Shown: positions 15,201 to 31,618, counted from the first letter of the stretch. The stretch: 64,000 nt of DNA from Ecdyonurus torrentis (GCA_949318235.1 OX439137.1:12061198-12125197), one strand, 5' to 3'. Notes: generated from the sequence alone by a model not told the origin. Program-made: numbers and translations.

Positions 15201-15628
15201 GGGTTCGAAATTCAAAATTTCTAGCCTCGTACTCTAACGATATCGTTATTTTTAAACATCATCCACGATAACGATACTACTGTATATCGATCATGATAGT
15301 TTTTCGATAACGATAACTAAAAATCATGTAGTACAATGTTTTTATTAAAAAAAAAAATTCAAATCTTGCTTCATGACTTCTGTAATTAAAATGATTACTC
15401 GCTTCATTCAAATTTTTAGTTTATTTCTTTGTATTTTTGTGTGCTTTTTTTTTTTTTTTTTTTTTTTTACTTCTGTGTATATTTTTTCTAGTATCGACAT
15501 CGATGCAACTATAATATCGCCATTTTTTTTTATCTATCACGATAACTTGTATAAAACTTTACGCTTGAATTACATTTTGAATGCATCGATAACCAAATAT
15601 CATTATCGAAAAAACGATAATCGAACCC
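15201..15628. mobile_element. Probable MITE P rich in ATCGTTATC words
   Basis: The outer ends GGGTTCGA and TCGAACCC are an exact 8-bp inverted repeat. Inside, the words ACGATAACGATA, TTTTCGATAACG and ATCATTATCGAAAAAACG recur in both orientations, giving imperfect subterminal pairing. The 116-codon + ORF at 15373-15723 is translation of this element plus a poly-T tract and shows no domain. I infer an element from structure only; no second copy is in the window. Confidence 0.4.
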
Positions 15629-15930
15629 AAGACTGCTATTTCCTTTCTATGTTGTATACAACTGACTTAATTTTTAATCTTGACTTCTTTAGTGGCGATA
15701 AAGTAACTTTGCTGTACAGTTAACTCTTTAGTTTCTTCTTTCCGGGAAAAGTAAAAATATTTTTTAAACTTATTCACGCATAATGAAATAATTTTTTTAT
15801 ATATCGTCACATGCATTACTCTTTGAAAAAAAATATTAACAACTTACATTCAACAGATTTATTTTAGCACATAAATGGGTTTAGAGAAGCCTCATGAAAT
15901 ATTTGATGGGTTAAATCAACCATTTAGTGG

Positions 15931-17408
<1,478 letters not shown>

Positions 17409-17421
17409 TTTCTTTTCTTTT

Positions 17422-17464
<43 letters not shown>

Positions 17465-17510
17465 CTTTTCTTTTCTGTTCTTTTCTTTTCTTTTTTTTTT
17501 TTTTTTTTTT
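17409..17510. repeat. Poly-T / (TTTTC)n tract
   Basis: An almost uninterrupted pyrimidine stretch with TTTTC units on both sides of a roughly 38-nt T run, followed by CAG at 17511. The pyrimidine tract plus CAG resembles a 3' splice site, but there is no supporting exon. Confidence 0.85.
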
Positions 17511-18879
<1,369 letters not shown>

Positions 18880-19693
18880 TTATTTGATATAAGAATGAGA
18901 GAGAGAGAGAGAGAGAGAGAGATATCACGACCCGTTAAATATAAAAAGTAAAAATATTTATTTTAATTTACAATAATAAAAGTGATATTATTATGACTTA
19001 TGACTAATTTCCCTCATATTGGTTCAAAGTTCAAGTCCACCTTACTTTATCCAGTGATAACGATTTATTTTAAAATATTTCTTGTGCGTATATTCAGTTG
19101 ACTGTTTGTCTCTGTGCTGAAAACATGGTTTATAACTGCATAATATTCGTTAGAAAGAGGATAAGAAAGTGTTTGAATTTAAAAAGTTCACAACACACGT
19201 ATATTGTTGGTGCGCAAATTATAAGTGAACATTTGGTTAGTGGTTTAATGGATTAGCTCTTAATTTACATTTAATCGTAAGTAGCCCCTTAAAATAATAA
19301 TAATATACTCTATTACTACCATTACTAAATGGACCACTTGCAATAAAATGTTTGTAATTGTTGCAAAAAGGGAAAAGGATTTTTAATTTTTTTTGTAAGA
19401 AATGCATTAAGAAAATTTCAAATTAATTTAAAAAGTACGCTCATTGCAAGTGGTCCATTGCTAGGTCAAACAGTAAGTTTATTTTTCGTATTGTCTCAAT
19501 TTATATTCCGTATCTATAGCCATAAGATTTAGAGATTATGGTCAGCGCATTCTAATCAAATTAATCTTTCAGGCCATATATTTTGCATTTCAAGTAAAAT
19601 AATAAAATATATTGTTTCAACACCTCAATTATAATACCAAAACATCGTGCATTTATAATATAATCATATAGTCTTTTACCATTGCATAAAATT

Positions 19694-19958
19694 CTGAGTT
19701 GAGAAATGTTCATTTTTCGGGTTTTGATTTTTCTATTTTGACCACAACTAGTTCTGGTCAAAATTCAAAGACCAAAACTAGATATAAATGTTTACACCGG
19801 GTTTTGCTTTTTGCAAAATGCTCAAAACTAGTATGGATCAAAATTTCGTGACCAAAAGCCGAAATAAAGTGGCATTCCGGGTTTTGGCAAAAAGCGACGA
19901 ACCAAAAGCCGAAATGAGCAAAAATACCTAGTTTGGGTCAATTTCGGGTTTTGATGCT

Positions 19959-19962
<4 letters not shown>
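19694..19962 (-). repeat. Right terminal inverted repeat of E
   Basis: It reads outward to GGGTTTTGATGCTGACA. The visible differences from the left arm are single bases near the tip, in the ATTTCGC word, and at two sites in the inner third. Confidence 0.92.

Positions 19963-19999
<37 letters not shown>
19963..19999. repeat. (TA)n microsatellite, right flank of E
   Basis: A pure TA run directly adjoining the right end of the transposon. Confidence 0.95.
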
Positions 20000-20002
<3 letters not shown>

Positions 20003-20278
20003 TTATAATAAAAGTCAATATAGTTTCATTTATAGGTTTTACTTGACCAATTTTGTGGTCCAAATTAGAAGAAATTATATTATTCCTTGCAGAGTTGGAC
20101 TGGCACTCAAGGGGTCTAAAAAGAGTAAGTAACACCCTGGTTACACCCCTCGAGGGGTGACTCGTCTGCTGTCATGGACGAACTCATATGGTCAGTTCGA
20201 GTTTGATTTCTTGATTTTTCTCATTTATGTACGTAGCTTTCTTATTAATAATATAATTCGTTAACATTTACAATATCA

Positions 20279-20614
20279 TTAAAGGAATAGACTAGAAGAA
20301 AACATACGCATTTATATCTCAAAACACTTGATGGACCTTACATAAATAACTTTAGTTTGTTTCAAAACTTAACTGTAGCAGTAATCAGAAAATTTCGATT
20401 TATGCAACCCGCACACTATATTTTACTAATTTTTGCATGTTTCTGACGTCAGAAACATGAATATTCATGCAAATTGTATAGTTTACAGTATTTCCACGCT
20501 CTCTCGTGGGGCTACATTAACATTCTTGTAAAAATTGTCATCAGTTTTGAAGATCCCATTTTGTGTTTATTCATTAAAAAGCACATGTTGTTTTATATGG
20601 ACTATATGTCTTTA
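20279..20614 (+). mobile_element. MITE family A, copy 3
   Basis: It starts TTAAAGGAATAGAC and ends near ATGGACTATATGTCTTTA. It keeps the exact 20-bp central palindrome TGTTTCTGACGTCAGAAACA around 20438-20457, plus AACCCGCACA and CACGCTCTCTCGTGGGGC. Confidence 0.88.
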
Positions 20615-20734
20615 TATATAAATTAATTGGTTATTAATAATTAATTAATAATAATAATTAATAATTAATAAGTTATTTTGAAATATCCTCATAAATGATG
20701 AAAATAAAAATCATAAGTGTTTAGTTATGCTCTG

Positions 20735-20990
20735 AATAAAATTACTACGAGTACCTATGGCAGGTACTCCTGTACATGAATCCTGTATTTTGCAATAGGT
20801 ACACTTTAATTTGGAACAGGTAGTTATAAACTACAATACCACTTAATCTTAGTGAGTCACACCTTCATTGTATTATAATGTTGCACCTGCATTAGGTATT
20901 ATTGTAGTATAATATTACCTATATATGTTCTAGGTTATATATCTACCTATTGCGTTTACAGGATTTAATACCTGCCTTAAGTATTAATTT
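20735..20990. mobile_element. Dispersed inverted-repeat family G, copy 2
   Basis: The words CACCTGCATTAGGTATTA, ATGTTCTAGGTTATAT and TACCTATTGCGTTTACAGG recur in modified form at 60597-60790, partly in opposite orientation. The left part (GCAATAGGTACAC, CAGGTAG) is roughly complementary to the right part, so this is probably a fold-back MITE. The ends are uncertain. Confidence 0.5.
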
Positions 20991-21378
20991 AATGAATTTA
21001 TGATTTATGATTATGTACATACATTTTATGCTTACAGCATAGAGAAAATCTTCAACAAAGCTTAGTAATTAAATATAAAAAATATTAATTGATAAATATG
21101 AATCAAAGTAACAGCAAGATATAATTACAGAAAATATTACATAAAAGTTGCCTTAGTTATTTTATTTAAATTAAATCGTATTTTATTATATATATTTTTT
21201 ATGACTTTTAAGAAGATGAAACTTTAATAATCCCATCATTTAAGTTTTGGTTTAAAACGAGATAAATACATAACATAATATATTTTCATAACATTACATC
21301 AAGATGGTAATCTAGTACAATCCTGAATATACAAACTACCTTCATCTGATAATTTAAACTTGTCAGTTTTGATTTTTT

Positions 21379-21638
21379 TTAAAGGTGTAGAACACCTTGA
21401 ACAAAAAACATCCTAACAATATCCTAACATACCTAAATTACAACGTTGATTTGGCCAAAGTCATTGATTTCTAATTTATTTTTTCCACGCGCGTGAACCA
21501 GTGAGCTGTGACGTCATAAAATCACATCTGCCATTTCGTGAATGGAAAATAAATTAGAAACCAATCACTGCGGCCAAATCAACGTTGATATTTAAGTGTT
21601 TTAGGATATGACATGTTGAAGGTGTTCTATGCCTTTAA
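21379..21638. mobile_element. MITE family B, copy 2
   Basis: TTAAAGGTGTAGAACACC at the left end and GGTGTTCTATGCCTTTAA at the right end. It is 260 bp, about 55 bp shorter than copies 1 and 4. Deletions lie near the centre, where only one TGACGTCA (21509) is left, and near the right end. Confidence 0.88.
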
Positions 21639-22041
21639 GAAATAAAGTAAGAAGCTTACTTAGCTTTACTTAATAAAAATAGAAAATCATGTAATATAAT
21701 CATCTTACTTCAAAGTGACGTCTCACTTATTGTTAGTATGTAGAAATATATGATATTATGTAACTTTCTGACGTCATCACGATGGATTTCAAAGTCAATT
21801 TATAGCCATTAAATAAAATATTCTTGTAAATAAATTTAATTATATCATCGATACAAATATTACATGGCTTACAACGTGTTCTACACGATACTATCGCAAA
21901 AAAAAAAAAAAAAAAAATACAAGATTAGTTTTCTTCAGTGTTTGGTATTTAACTTTTATATGACACACACTCTAAATATCTTGTATAAAAATATATATAA
22001 CACTAATTGTGTAACTCTATGTTATGTTTTCTTTATACAAC
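21639..22041. other. A+T-rich stretch, no gene seen
   Basis: An isolated TGACGTCA at 21769-21776 and an A tract at about 21898-21917. The 74-codon + ORF at 21864-22088 runs into the family A element and looks spurious. Confidence 0.45.
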
Positions 22042-22370
22042 TTAAAGCCCTAGACCACATAAAACAACATGTGCTTTTTAATGAATAAACATGAAATAGA
22101 ATCTTCAAAACTGATGACAATTTTTACCAGAATGTTAATGTAGCCCCATGAGAGAGCGTGCAAAAAAACTGTAAAGTATGCAATTTGCGTGAAAATTCAT
22201 GTTTATGACGTCAGAAGCATGCAAAAATTAGAATGAAAATGTTGTGCGGGTTGTATAAATTGAATTTTCTGATCACTGCTACGGGCGACAAACTAAAGCT
22301 ATTTATGTAAGTCCCATCAAGTGTTTTGTGATATAACTGCTTATGTTTTTCTCTGGTCTATTCCTTTTAA
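22042..22370 (-). mobile_element. MITE family A, copy 4
   Basis: It starts TTAAAGCCCTAGACCACA and ends GGTCTATTCCTTTTAA. TGACGTCA is at 22206-22213, and the word GTTGTGCGGGTTGTATAAAT is conserved. Confidence 0.9.
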
Positions 22371-23196
22371 CATTTTTTGTATAGTGCTCTCGTGTAAACA
22401 AGGCCATGTTTTTTTAACTTTTACTATAAGTTTTACCGTATATAAATCCAATAATTAAAGAAATAGTCAATTTACGAAAATAATTTTTGCTCAAAATAAA
22501 TAAATCAAGAGAAAATATTAACAAATTTATTAGGACTATAAGAACATTATTTTTAATATTATTATTATTTTCTTTTTAATTTATTTTCTATAGCTTCTAA
22601 AGGTCTGTGTTTTTAACTTATATTATATATTATGATATCCATGTATATCATAGATTTACAATGAAAATATTATCAGAGTTTTATAAGCGTATTACCCCCC
22701 CCCCCCCCCCGTAATTTAAGCATATGTAATATTTTCCCTTCTCCAAAAATTTTCCTCTATTAAATTCTTCACATTTTATGTAAAAGAAATACAGTTGTAT
22801 TGGAGAAAAAAATCCTTCTTTTTTGCAAAGTCGATAAATTAAACTTCATAATAGTTGAAATATTGTTGAATGTTCGCTATATACATATTTCTCCAATATT
22901 ATATAAAGTTTAGAATGTATATCTAACTAATTATTCACACAATATTATTATTATTATATACAAAAGCTTGTAGTTTAGATTGTGACAAGTAATTAGAAGT
23001 GTAACTAAAACTTTTGCTATGATACTGGTTGTATTATGTAAACAAAGAAATTAACGACAATTTACACAAATGTCTACAGGGTGTTTATGTTCTCTAATTT
23101 TTAGTACTATATCCTGTAATTGTATGTATCAAGTATCGTATTTGATATATCGATAATGGTACGGAACTTTGGCTTCATAATTTTTTTTTTTAATAC
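22371..23196. other. A+T-rich stretch with poly-C
   Basis: A 16-nt C tract at 22695-22710 is unusual in so A+T-rich a window; C tracts also occur near 42497 and 59005. No gene is recognised. Confidence 0.55.
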
Positions 23197-23380
23197 CACG
23201 TTAAAAGAGAGCATCTACACTCTTCAGTTTTGCGACAAAAAGACTATCTACACTTTCCGAGCAGCGCTGTAACTGGACTAGTGGCGATTTACTTAACATT
23301 GCAGATGCTTGACGGCGGAAAGTGTAGATAGTCGTTTTATCGCAATACTGGAAAGTGTAGATTCTCACTTTTGACGCGGA
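23197..23380. mobile_element. MITE family D, copy 2
   Basis: It has the same arrangement as 1272-1456: GAGCATCTACACTCTTCAG on the left and CTGGAAAGTGTAGATTCTC on the right, with CTATCTACACTTTCCG and GGAAAGTGTAGATAG as the inner pair. Confidence 0.85.
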
Positions 23381-23504
23381 ATCATCGATATGTTGACATA
23401 GTATTTCTTTTCATGTCATTTTACTATAGACTGTTAAGAACACAATTGTTTTTTTTAAATATATGAAAAATAAAATTAATTTTTTTAAAAAAAATTTTTA
23501 GGAT

Positions 23505-23526
23505 GGTACTGCCGAGTGGTTAAGAC
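23505..23526 (+). other. tRNA-like A-box fragment
   Basis: ACTGCCGAGTGGTTAAGAC resembles the D-arm/A-box end of Ser- or Leu-type tRNAs. No B box (GGTTCGANNCC) or acceptor-stem partner follows within 80 nt, so this is at most a tRNA or SINE-head fragment, not a functional gene. Confidence 0.3.
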
Positions 23527-23560
23527 AGCCTAATTGTGTAGTATTTTTCTTTATAATACA

Positions 23561-24060
23561 CGTAGAATGGTGCGTAAATTTTTGTATTTTTATTATGGAA
23601 AAACGTTAATTAAAGCAAAGTATATTAATGGTTTCTCCCACAAGCAAGAACAATCCATAAGAAATCTAATGCTAAAGAAATCTTAGCAACGGATCAAAGA
23701 GGTTAAGTTTTTCCATCCACGTGTAAACGTTAAAGTTATTTCAACAATGGAAGAAAAAAAATGCCGATCTTGCTTAAAGCCGTTTATAAAGTTTGTCTTA
23801 ACGTTGATTTGCGAAAGCTCCTTTACTGTATGCTGTGCTACTATGAAGAGTGCATGTTTGAGTCATTGCTGGGTGCATTTGTGAAGTGTAATCCTGAGAG
23901 AAAATACAATGCTTGATAATGTATGCATTCCACGATGACACCCATGCATCGATCGTGCACTGCATATTTGATGAGATTGTTCATAGAACAGTCAGTGTAG
24001 ATGTTTAAATGACTTTAGTTGTATTATTTAAGTCAGAGATGGTATTTGTGTACGATTCCA
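23561..24060. other. Less A+T-rich unique segment, no gene recognised
   Basis: Base composition is more even than nearby, and I see no repeat copy elsewhere in the window. There is no long ORF or RNA motif. It could be a degraded element or a conserved non-coding block. Confidence 0.35.
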
Positions 24061-24072
24061 ACATTTATCGGC

Positions 24073-24453
24073 TTAAAGCCCTTGTCAACTTACTTTTTTA
24101 TCATTTAGATTGATAATTACCATGCCTTATTATCCATGAATTAAACACCAACACGTTAATTTTGTATTTATTTTTATTTTAACGGTTATTTCACGCATAT
24201 GACGTCACAATGTACAGATGGAGCCGTAATAGGGGTAAAGAACTTGAGGGAGGGGCTTAAATTTATCATAGCGGTGACTGTGATTGACAGCGGCACATTG
24301 TGACGTCAGACGCGTGAAATAATTGTCAAAATGAAAATAGATGAAAATAAATACAAAATCAACGTGTTGGTGTCTAATTCATGAATAATAAGGTATAGTA
24401 ATTATCAATCTAGTATTATAAATGACAAAAAAGTAAGTTGAAAAGGGTTTTAA
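24073..24453. mobile_element. MITE family C, copy 1
   Basis: The ends TTAAAGCCCTTGTCAACTTA and AAGTAAGTTGAAAAGGGTTT form an inverted repeat that extends over most of the element (ATTATCCATGAATTA with TAATTCATGAATAAT, CAACACGTTAATTTTG with CAAAATCAACGTGTTG). TGACGTCA sites lie at 24200 and 24301, one per arm. Copies at 24923-25319 and 36677-37072. Confidence 0.92.
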
Positions 24454-24922
24454 GACATTAAAGTGTTTACAGTAAGGTCTATAACGCAATATTGCAAATA
24501 AGTAATAAAAAAAATATATATGGTCAAATTACCGTAACAGTATCGATATTTAAGATAAACAAAAACATGTTAAGGATTAGTTTACACAAACTTAAACTGG
24601 TGAAATTTATACTTGTTGACTTTACTAAATATAAACTATGAAGCAGGGATTAGGATGACGTAAATCTTATAGGAATTGAAAGTCAGATAAGAGATTTGGA
24701 TACTTTATTATCGCATCTTTACTTTATATATAGTTTCTAATATATAGGTAAATTCTTTATTGGATTTCTAGATTAAATACTTGTTATGATTATTCTAAGA
24801 ACTTTTTGTTTTTATTGAAAATGATCATAATTTGTATGATAAATGGAAGATTTTATGAAAAGAGGTAGATTTTGTATTTGTGTTTTTGGTAACTGAGAAA
24901 ATAATAAAATAACTCAAAATAC

Positions 24923-25319
24923 TTAAAGCCCTTGTCAACTTACTTTTTTTATCTATAGATTGATAATTACCATACCTTATTATCCCTGAATTAGACACCA
25001 CCACGATGATTTGGTATTTATTTGCATTTTGACGGTTATTTCGATCACGCATCTGACGTCACAATGTACCGAAGGGGCCGTGATAGCGTGAAAAAACTTG
25101 AGAGAGAGAGACTTAAATTTATCACGTGACCATAGAGGTGACTGTGAGTGGAGGCGGTACATTGTGACGTCAGATGCGTGAAATAACCGTCAAAGTAAAA
25201 ATAAATAAAATAATAATTACAAAATCAACGTGGTCGTATCTAATTCATGGATAATAAGGTATGGTATTTATCAATCTTGTATTCTAAATGATAAAAAAGT
25301 AAGTTGACAAGGGCTTTAA
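24923..25319. mobile_element. MITE family C, copy 2
   Basis: It starts TTAAAGCCCTTGTCAACTTA and ends GTTGACAAGGGCTTTAA, with TGACGTCA at 25054 and 25165. It lies only 469 bp from copy 1 in the same region. Two - strand ORFs of 60 and 75 codons are read-through of the arms. Confidence 0.92.
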
Positions 25320-26154
25320 TGTATGTAAATACTATTGTAACACAATTATAAAACGTATGTGTTTACGTTTCATAAACAAATAAACAAATTCAGTGCCTCT
25401 CAGGGAATAGTCTTGATTTTATATTATACGTATATCATATGAGAGAATAAAGTATAACTTGCGGTATTGATGTTGACATTTTATACTATATGGCTTTCTC
25501 AATTTCAAGGCATTATTTTGCGAAAAAAAAATTCAATTTTTTTATGAATAATAATAAAACTTGTTTATAAAGAACGGTTGCAATTAATTTGCTAAGATAT
25601 TGCTATATTATTTAGTTTTTTTCACATTTCTGAGTCTTTTCAATAATATTTTTTTCTGGGTACACATTCACTTGGGACATCTAATTATACTTCTCGGACA
25701 TCTTTTAAGACCTTAGCAATCATAACCAAAGAATACAGTCCGTATTGCATTTATTGAAATCACGGGACGTAACATCTAATTCTATGTCATAATATCAATG
25801 ATACAATTTCTCCAATATTTATTTAATAACCACTTAAAAAATATATTGAAACCAAAAAATATGTAGACATACATATCAGCCGGTAACAAACTTATACTAT
25901 AGTGAGTAAAAAGTCAACTTTTTGTTTCCAATATTAAATATAATATGGAAGAAAATTTTGTCGTATTTGTTTTTCTTACACTTCAATACATTCTGCCAAT
26001 AAAGCAAAAAAAAAAAAGTTCTGTATTTTTCTATTTTCTTTTTCTTATATATTACGAAAGAAAAAAAAAAAGAAGGTAAAATCTAAATTTTTGTTTAGTA
26101 AGGGGTTTTGTTTATTTTGGTCAAAAAGGTTTGAGTTTGAGAGCGAGCTAATGC

Positions 26155-26159
<5 letters not shown>
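25320..26159. other. A+T-rich stretch, no gene seen
   Basis: No element ends, RNA signature or plausible ORF was recognised. Confidence 0.5.

Positions 26160-26230
<71 letters not shown>
26160..26230. repeat. (CT)n microsatellite
   Basis: A pure CT run of about 35 units; it produces three low-complexity ORFs. Confidence 0.97.
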
Positions 26231-26233
<3 letters not shown>

Positions 26234-26411
26234 ATATGCCCATGTAAACATAAGGGCTGTTGAGAATTTAAAGGCATTAGTTGTTTCGAACCCTTACTTT
26301 ACTATGCATGTTCTCTATACTTACGTGTAGTGAATATATCAAATGTTAAGTATATTTATATACATATACTACCCTGAGGTAAAAAGTTTTACTCATATCA
26401 AACCCTTTCTT

Positions 26412-26449
<38 letters not shown>

Positions 26450-27201
26450 GAGGCTTCATATGCTTCATCTACAATACAGAATCTGATGAATGAATTGTAT
26501 GTGCAAAAATTGAAGAATTTATTTAAAATATGCTTAAAATTTTAATATCTTTACATTTTTAGTATTTCAAGCAAAATAGATCAAAAATATTTACAATTTT
26601 GCATTTTTATCATTCATATATTATTATAAATAATACATTTTATTGAAATATTTAGAGTAAAATTATTCAACAGCTGCCTAGTATAAAGTTATTATTTTAC
26701 TAAAGTAAGTAAGACAAAGTGATGACTATTAAAACTTTAAAAGTAGGTCATTTTAGAGGAAATAAAAAGACAGCAATTTCAATCTTTAACACTTTTTTTT
26801 AAACTCTTTTAAGTATATGTACAGTACTTACTAAGCACTTACTTTTTAAATAAAATATTTCTTTCTTCACGGATATAAGAAATTTTATAATTTTTGCTGC
26901 AATTTATGCCCTATATATAGCATAAATATTATTGCTATTCTAGAATATCATTAGCGATTTTGTTATAAAGTTATGCTATGCCACATACATAATTATTATA
27001 TGTTGTAAATTATGTAGTAAAAGAATTTATGCAAGTTTCGAAGCAGTAATGGGAAAAATGATAATTTTGATCAAAGCTGTCTAGTTTAATTCTGTGTACA
27101 AAAATCGTAAGAATAATTTTGTATGTCGATTCAAATTTGCAAAAATGAACTTCTTATTTTATTTAATTTTGTGATGAGTGATGAATTTAAAAAAATGTAA
27201 A
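26231..27201. other. A+T-rich stretch, no gene seen
   Basis: A T tract of about 28 nt at 26417-26444. One word, TATATAGCATAAATATTATT near 26915, is shared with the TATAGCATAA cluster at 43.3-43.6 kb. Confidence 0.45.
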
Positions 27202-27735
27202 TCAATAGAATACACTTAAAAATGTAGGTTTAGTGAGAAAATAAACAAACTCAAAAATACTAACATGGTGCTAGCAGACGCCTTTGTTTTCCTTTATGTC
27301 TCAATTTATCATGCTTTCTTACGGGGCAATGACGCAGCTCTAATTTAAGTAACAATTATTTCTCGGAATTTTATTTATTTTTTTTTTTTTTATTTTTTTT
27401 TTTTTTTACCTTATAGCTTGCTGAATTTTAAAGCTTTTTTTTTCTTTCAGGAAAACAGTTGGGAAGCAAATATATTTTTTTAACCAAATTGATTGAAATT
27501 CAGGAAAACAAGCTAAGCAAGCTAGGGTAAAAATTCAGTTCCGAGAAATAATACTTTCTATAGTTATTGCTGCTTCATTGCAACAAAATAATAAAAAAAT
27601 AAAAAATAAAATAAATAAATAATAAAATTGAGACAGGAACACAAAGTCATCTGCTAACACCTTTTTAGTATTATTGGGCTGTGAGTTTGCTTAATTTCTC
27701 TCTATAAACCTATTTTTGCAAAAGTCTTCTATTGA
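27202..27735. mobile_element. Long fold-back element O (534 bp)
   Basis: The whole segment folds on itself. TCAATAGAATACAC at the left pairs with the region ending TCTTCTATTGA at the right; AAACAAACTC with GAGTTTGCTT; GTGCTAGCAGACG with CATCTGCTAACAC; TTATTTCTCGGAA with TTCCGAGAAATAA; and TAGCTTGCTGAATTT with AAATTCAGGAAAACAAGCTA. The apex is near 27470. Single copy in this window, with no ORF. Arms are about 75-80 percent alike by eye, so it is older than element E. Confidence 0.82.
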
Positions 27736-28920
27736 AAGCAAATTTGAAATTAAATGAATGAAACATTATCATGTCCCTTATATAGAAGATGAAAATTTTT
27801 CGTAAGTTATTACTAATCATTTAGGTCATGAGGTTACAACTAAGTTTAATGAACTAACATTAAAAATAATCCAAAGTTGAAAATATTATCTTAACCTCAT
27901 TATGTCTTATTAAAAATAATTCATTTTTAAGTATACTAATTACAAATGTTATATTTTCTAAGTATGTCAGATTTTGTGTATCTTCTACTTACAGACTAAG
28001 CTTTAATTTTTTTGATTTACTAGACATACACAAATATAAGCTGGATTTAAAACTCTTGTCTTTTTTATATTATACTATTATATACAATTAAAATTATATT
28101 TTCTTTAATTTAAATTAAGACATGTATATAGAAATATTATGGGTACTTCTTTAATTAGTTTTTATATATATATATATATGTAAAAACTTCTTAATTTTTT
28201 TGTTTGCTCTTATTATGTAGAAAATCATAATTATTTAAAATATTAAAGTCACAGTAGAATTTTGTGAAGTAAAAAATAAAATAATTTTAAGAAGCTTTTC
28301 ATGATTATTTATAAGTCTAGATTTTTTTTCCCCCTTCTTTTGCAAGTGGAAGTAAAATTTTACTGTGCAGAAGATTTTAAATGTTGTTTTTAACTGTTAT
28401 AATTTTTTTCATCATTTTGTTTTTAATTCAATTTAACTTAATTTAAGGGTGATTTTAGCTTGCATGTTATCTTTTTTTTTTTTTTTTTTTTTATTTAGTC
28501 AGATTTTTTTTTTTTTTTCAAATTATGCTGTATGAAATGTTACGTATACTGATATACTAATACTTACTTGTTAGTTATTATACCTATTATACATTATCTA
28601 TGCTGCTTTATTGTGTTTTAGAATAAAGTTAGGGACTTTGTAGTAGAACAGTATTTTATTTGGTGGTGCAAAGTAATTTTGCTGCTAATCATAGTCGTCA
28701 TACACATCATATAGTTAACCAATGATTTGTTTAGTTTTCCATTTCATGTACTTTATACGATGCTTTTTTTTTTTTTTTTTTTTTTTTTAGGACTTTTAAA
28801 AAACAAAAATTACTATATAAATAATTAAATACTAATTACAACAATAAATTATTTACACGATTTATATCAAATATGACTAGATAAAAACTTTTTTTTGAAT
28901 TGCCATTTTTATCGTCCAGC
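27736..28920. other. A+T-rich stretch, no gene seen
   Basis: T tracts near 28472-28491 and 28765-28788 and a short (TA)n near 28166-28180. No gene or element recognised. Confidence 0.5.
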
Positions 28921-29080
28921 CCAGTGATAGCTCACTTTCACAGAGGGTGCTTCCACATTAGTGCCTAGTTGGTGCACTAACCAGGTACGTTAGAATTGGT
29001 GCACCAGAGCGCTCTTATACACAGCTACTATAGGATTCAACAACGTGTAATGTATTCTTAGGGAAGTGCACCACCACTGG
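28921..29080. mobile_element. MITE family F, copy 2
   Basis: It starts CCAGTGATAGCTCACTTTC and ends GGGAAGTGCACCACCACTGG. It shares the order of internal words with 13390-13553, including ACACAGCTACTATAGGATTC. Confidence 0.8.
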
Positions 29081-29104
29081 TTCAGCCTGCTTAGAGTTTA
29101 CACG

Positions 29105-29199
29105 CTTACTGCAGTCTGTCATGATGAAAACCGAGCCATGTATATAGGCCATGGCCGGCCAGTGTGTACGGTTTTCATTGTACTGTCTACGTTGTTAAG
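29105..29199. repeat. Short hairpin next to family F
   Basis: GTCATGATGAAAACCG pairs with CGGTTTTCATTGTAC, and CTTACTGCAGTCTG with TAGACAGT-type sequence on the other side, around GGCCATGGCCGGCC. It may be part of a larger composite with the family F copy 25 bp upstream. Confidence 0.55.
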
Positions 29200-30260
<1,061 letters not shown>

Positions 30261-31002
30261 TACTGTCTCTCACTCCCCTCTTATTTTATTATTTATTTAT
30301 TTTTATTAGTGTTATTTATGTTAATAGTCTCTAATTTAAGAACAATTTTCTCTATATAGAAGGGCTTCTTTCACCTAACTAGGTACATATAGTCATATAT
30401 TATATTTTTAATTGTGCTAAGAAATAAACTGATTTAAAATTTACTTTAATGAACATTTTCTTAATTATATACAAAAAAAATATATAATATAAATTCTGCC
30501 TATTTATAAGATTTTTTTTTTTAATATTATGTCATTATATTTTATAATATCTACTTGAAAATTTTATATAAATTTATAATATAATTTAACTCATCATTTG
30601 TATTTCAACAGAATATAATTTTATATATGAAAAAAAAAATGTTTAAAGCTTTTTAATATATTGAAATCTTTATGATGCAATTACGTTTTCAGAAATTTTT
30701 ATCTTTTTCTATCCTCTCTTAACACAGTTATTCTCTCTCTCTTTCTCTCCCTCTCTTATAATGTTATATAATATTAAAGTAACTTGAAAAGTGTATAAAA
30801 TATTTATTTTGTGGGTTTTTATACGCATTACTGCAGTAGAAAATAATATGGTTTTTCGTTTTCATTAAACTCAGGCATATAGGGTATGTATGTATGGTTC
30901 ATGCTTATTTTCTATTTTATATATGTATGTATTTTATATACAGTATAACCCTTACTTAAAATTTATTTCTTTTTACCAATTTGGTAGGCCTTGTCTGCTT
31001 TC

Positions 31003-31007
<5 letters not shown>
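30261..31007. other. A+T-rich stretch, no gene seen
   Basis: A short impure CT run at 30732-30757. No other feature recognised. Confidence 0.5.

Positions 31008-31070
<63 letters not shown>
31008..31070. repeat. (CT)n microsatellite
   Basis: A CT run of about 31 units. Confidence 0.97.
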
Positions 31071-31071
<1 letters not shown>

Positions 31072-31430
31072 AAAATTATTTTAACATTATTAAAACAAAT
31101 AATAATTTATAAACTCAGAAGAACATTTTCAATTATTTTTACATCATATCATACGCTTTTGGAATACATATAAAAATATATATATATTATTTTTAAAGTG
31201 GATGAAACCGTAAATATAATACAGAAGTTTTTCAGTTTAAATTTTAAAACTCTTTTTTTTTCTTTGTCATGAAAACTGACGTTCAAATTGTTGTAATGTA
31301 ACAAAACATAAATTAAAAAAAAATTGTAAGATCGTATAGAATTAATGAGAAGGGATGGCAAACTTTACAATAGTTTCAAAATATAATAAACAATTTTAAC
31401 TGTAAAAAGGTTTTACCAATTATTGAAATG

Positions 31431-31463
<33 letters not shown>

Positions 31464-31499
31464 AAATATTTTAAGTATATATTCCCAAAAATATGAATT
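31071..31499. other. A+T-rich stretch with poly-T
   Basis: A T tract of about 29 nt at 31431-31459. The 70-codon - strand ORF at 31149-31361 has no recognisable features. Confidence 0.45.
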
Positions 31500-31618
31500 A
31501 TGAGGACTGAGGACTGAAACTATTATGAAATATATTGTATTCTTGTATACATATTTTTGTAATCAATATACCCAATTGGCAATTGGTATTATGATCAATA
31601 AAGAAACTGAAACAGATT
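31500..31618 (+). repeat. Possible LINE 3' end with simple-repeat tail
   Basis: ATCAATAAAGAAACTGAAAC at the end resembles the 3' termini of some arthropod non-LTR elements, where an AATAAA-like signal runs into a short tandem tail. GGACTGAGGACTGAAAC at the start is a small tandem duplication. No coding sequence precedes it, so this is a guess from tail shape. Confidence 0.3.

Noticed and set aside
15373..15723. 116-codon + ORF, the longest in the window
   Set aside because: It consists of a poly-Phe stretch from a T tract plus the arm of the ATCGTTATC-rich element, with no domain, and strong A+T codon bias expected by chance.
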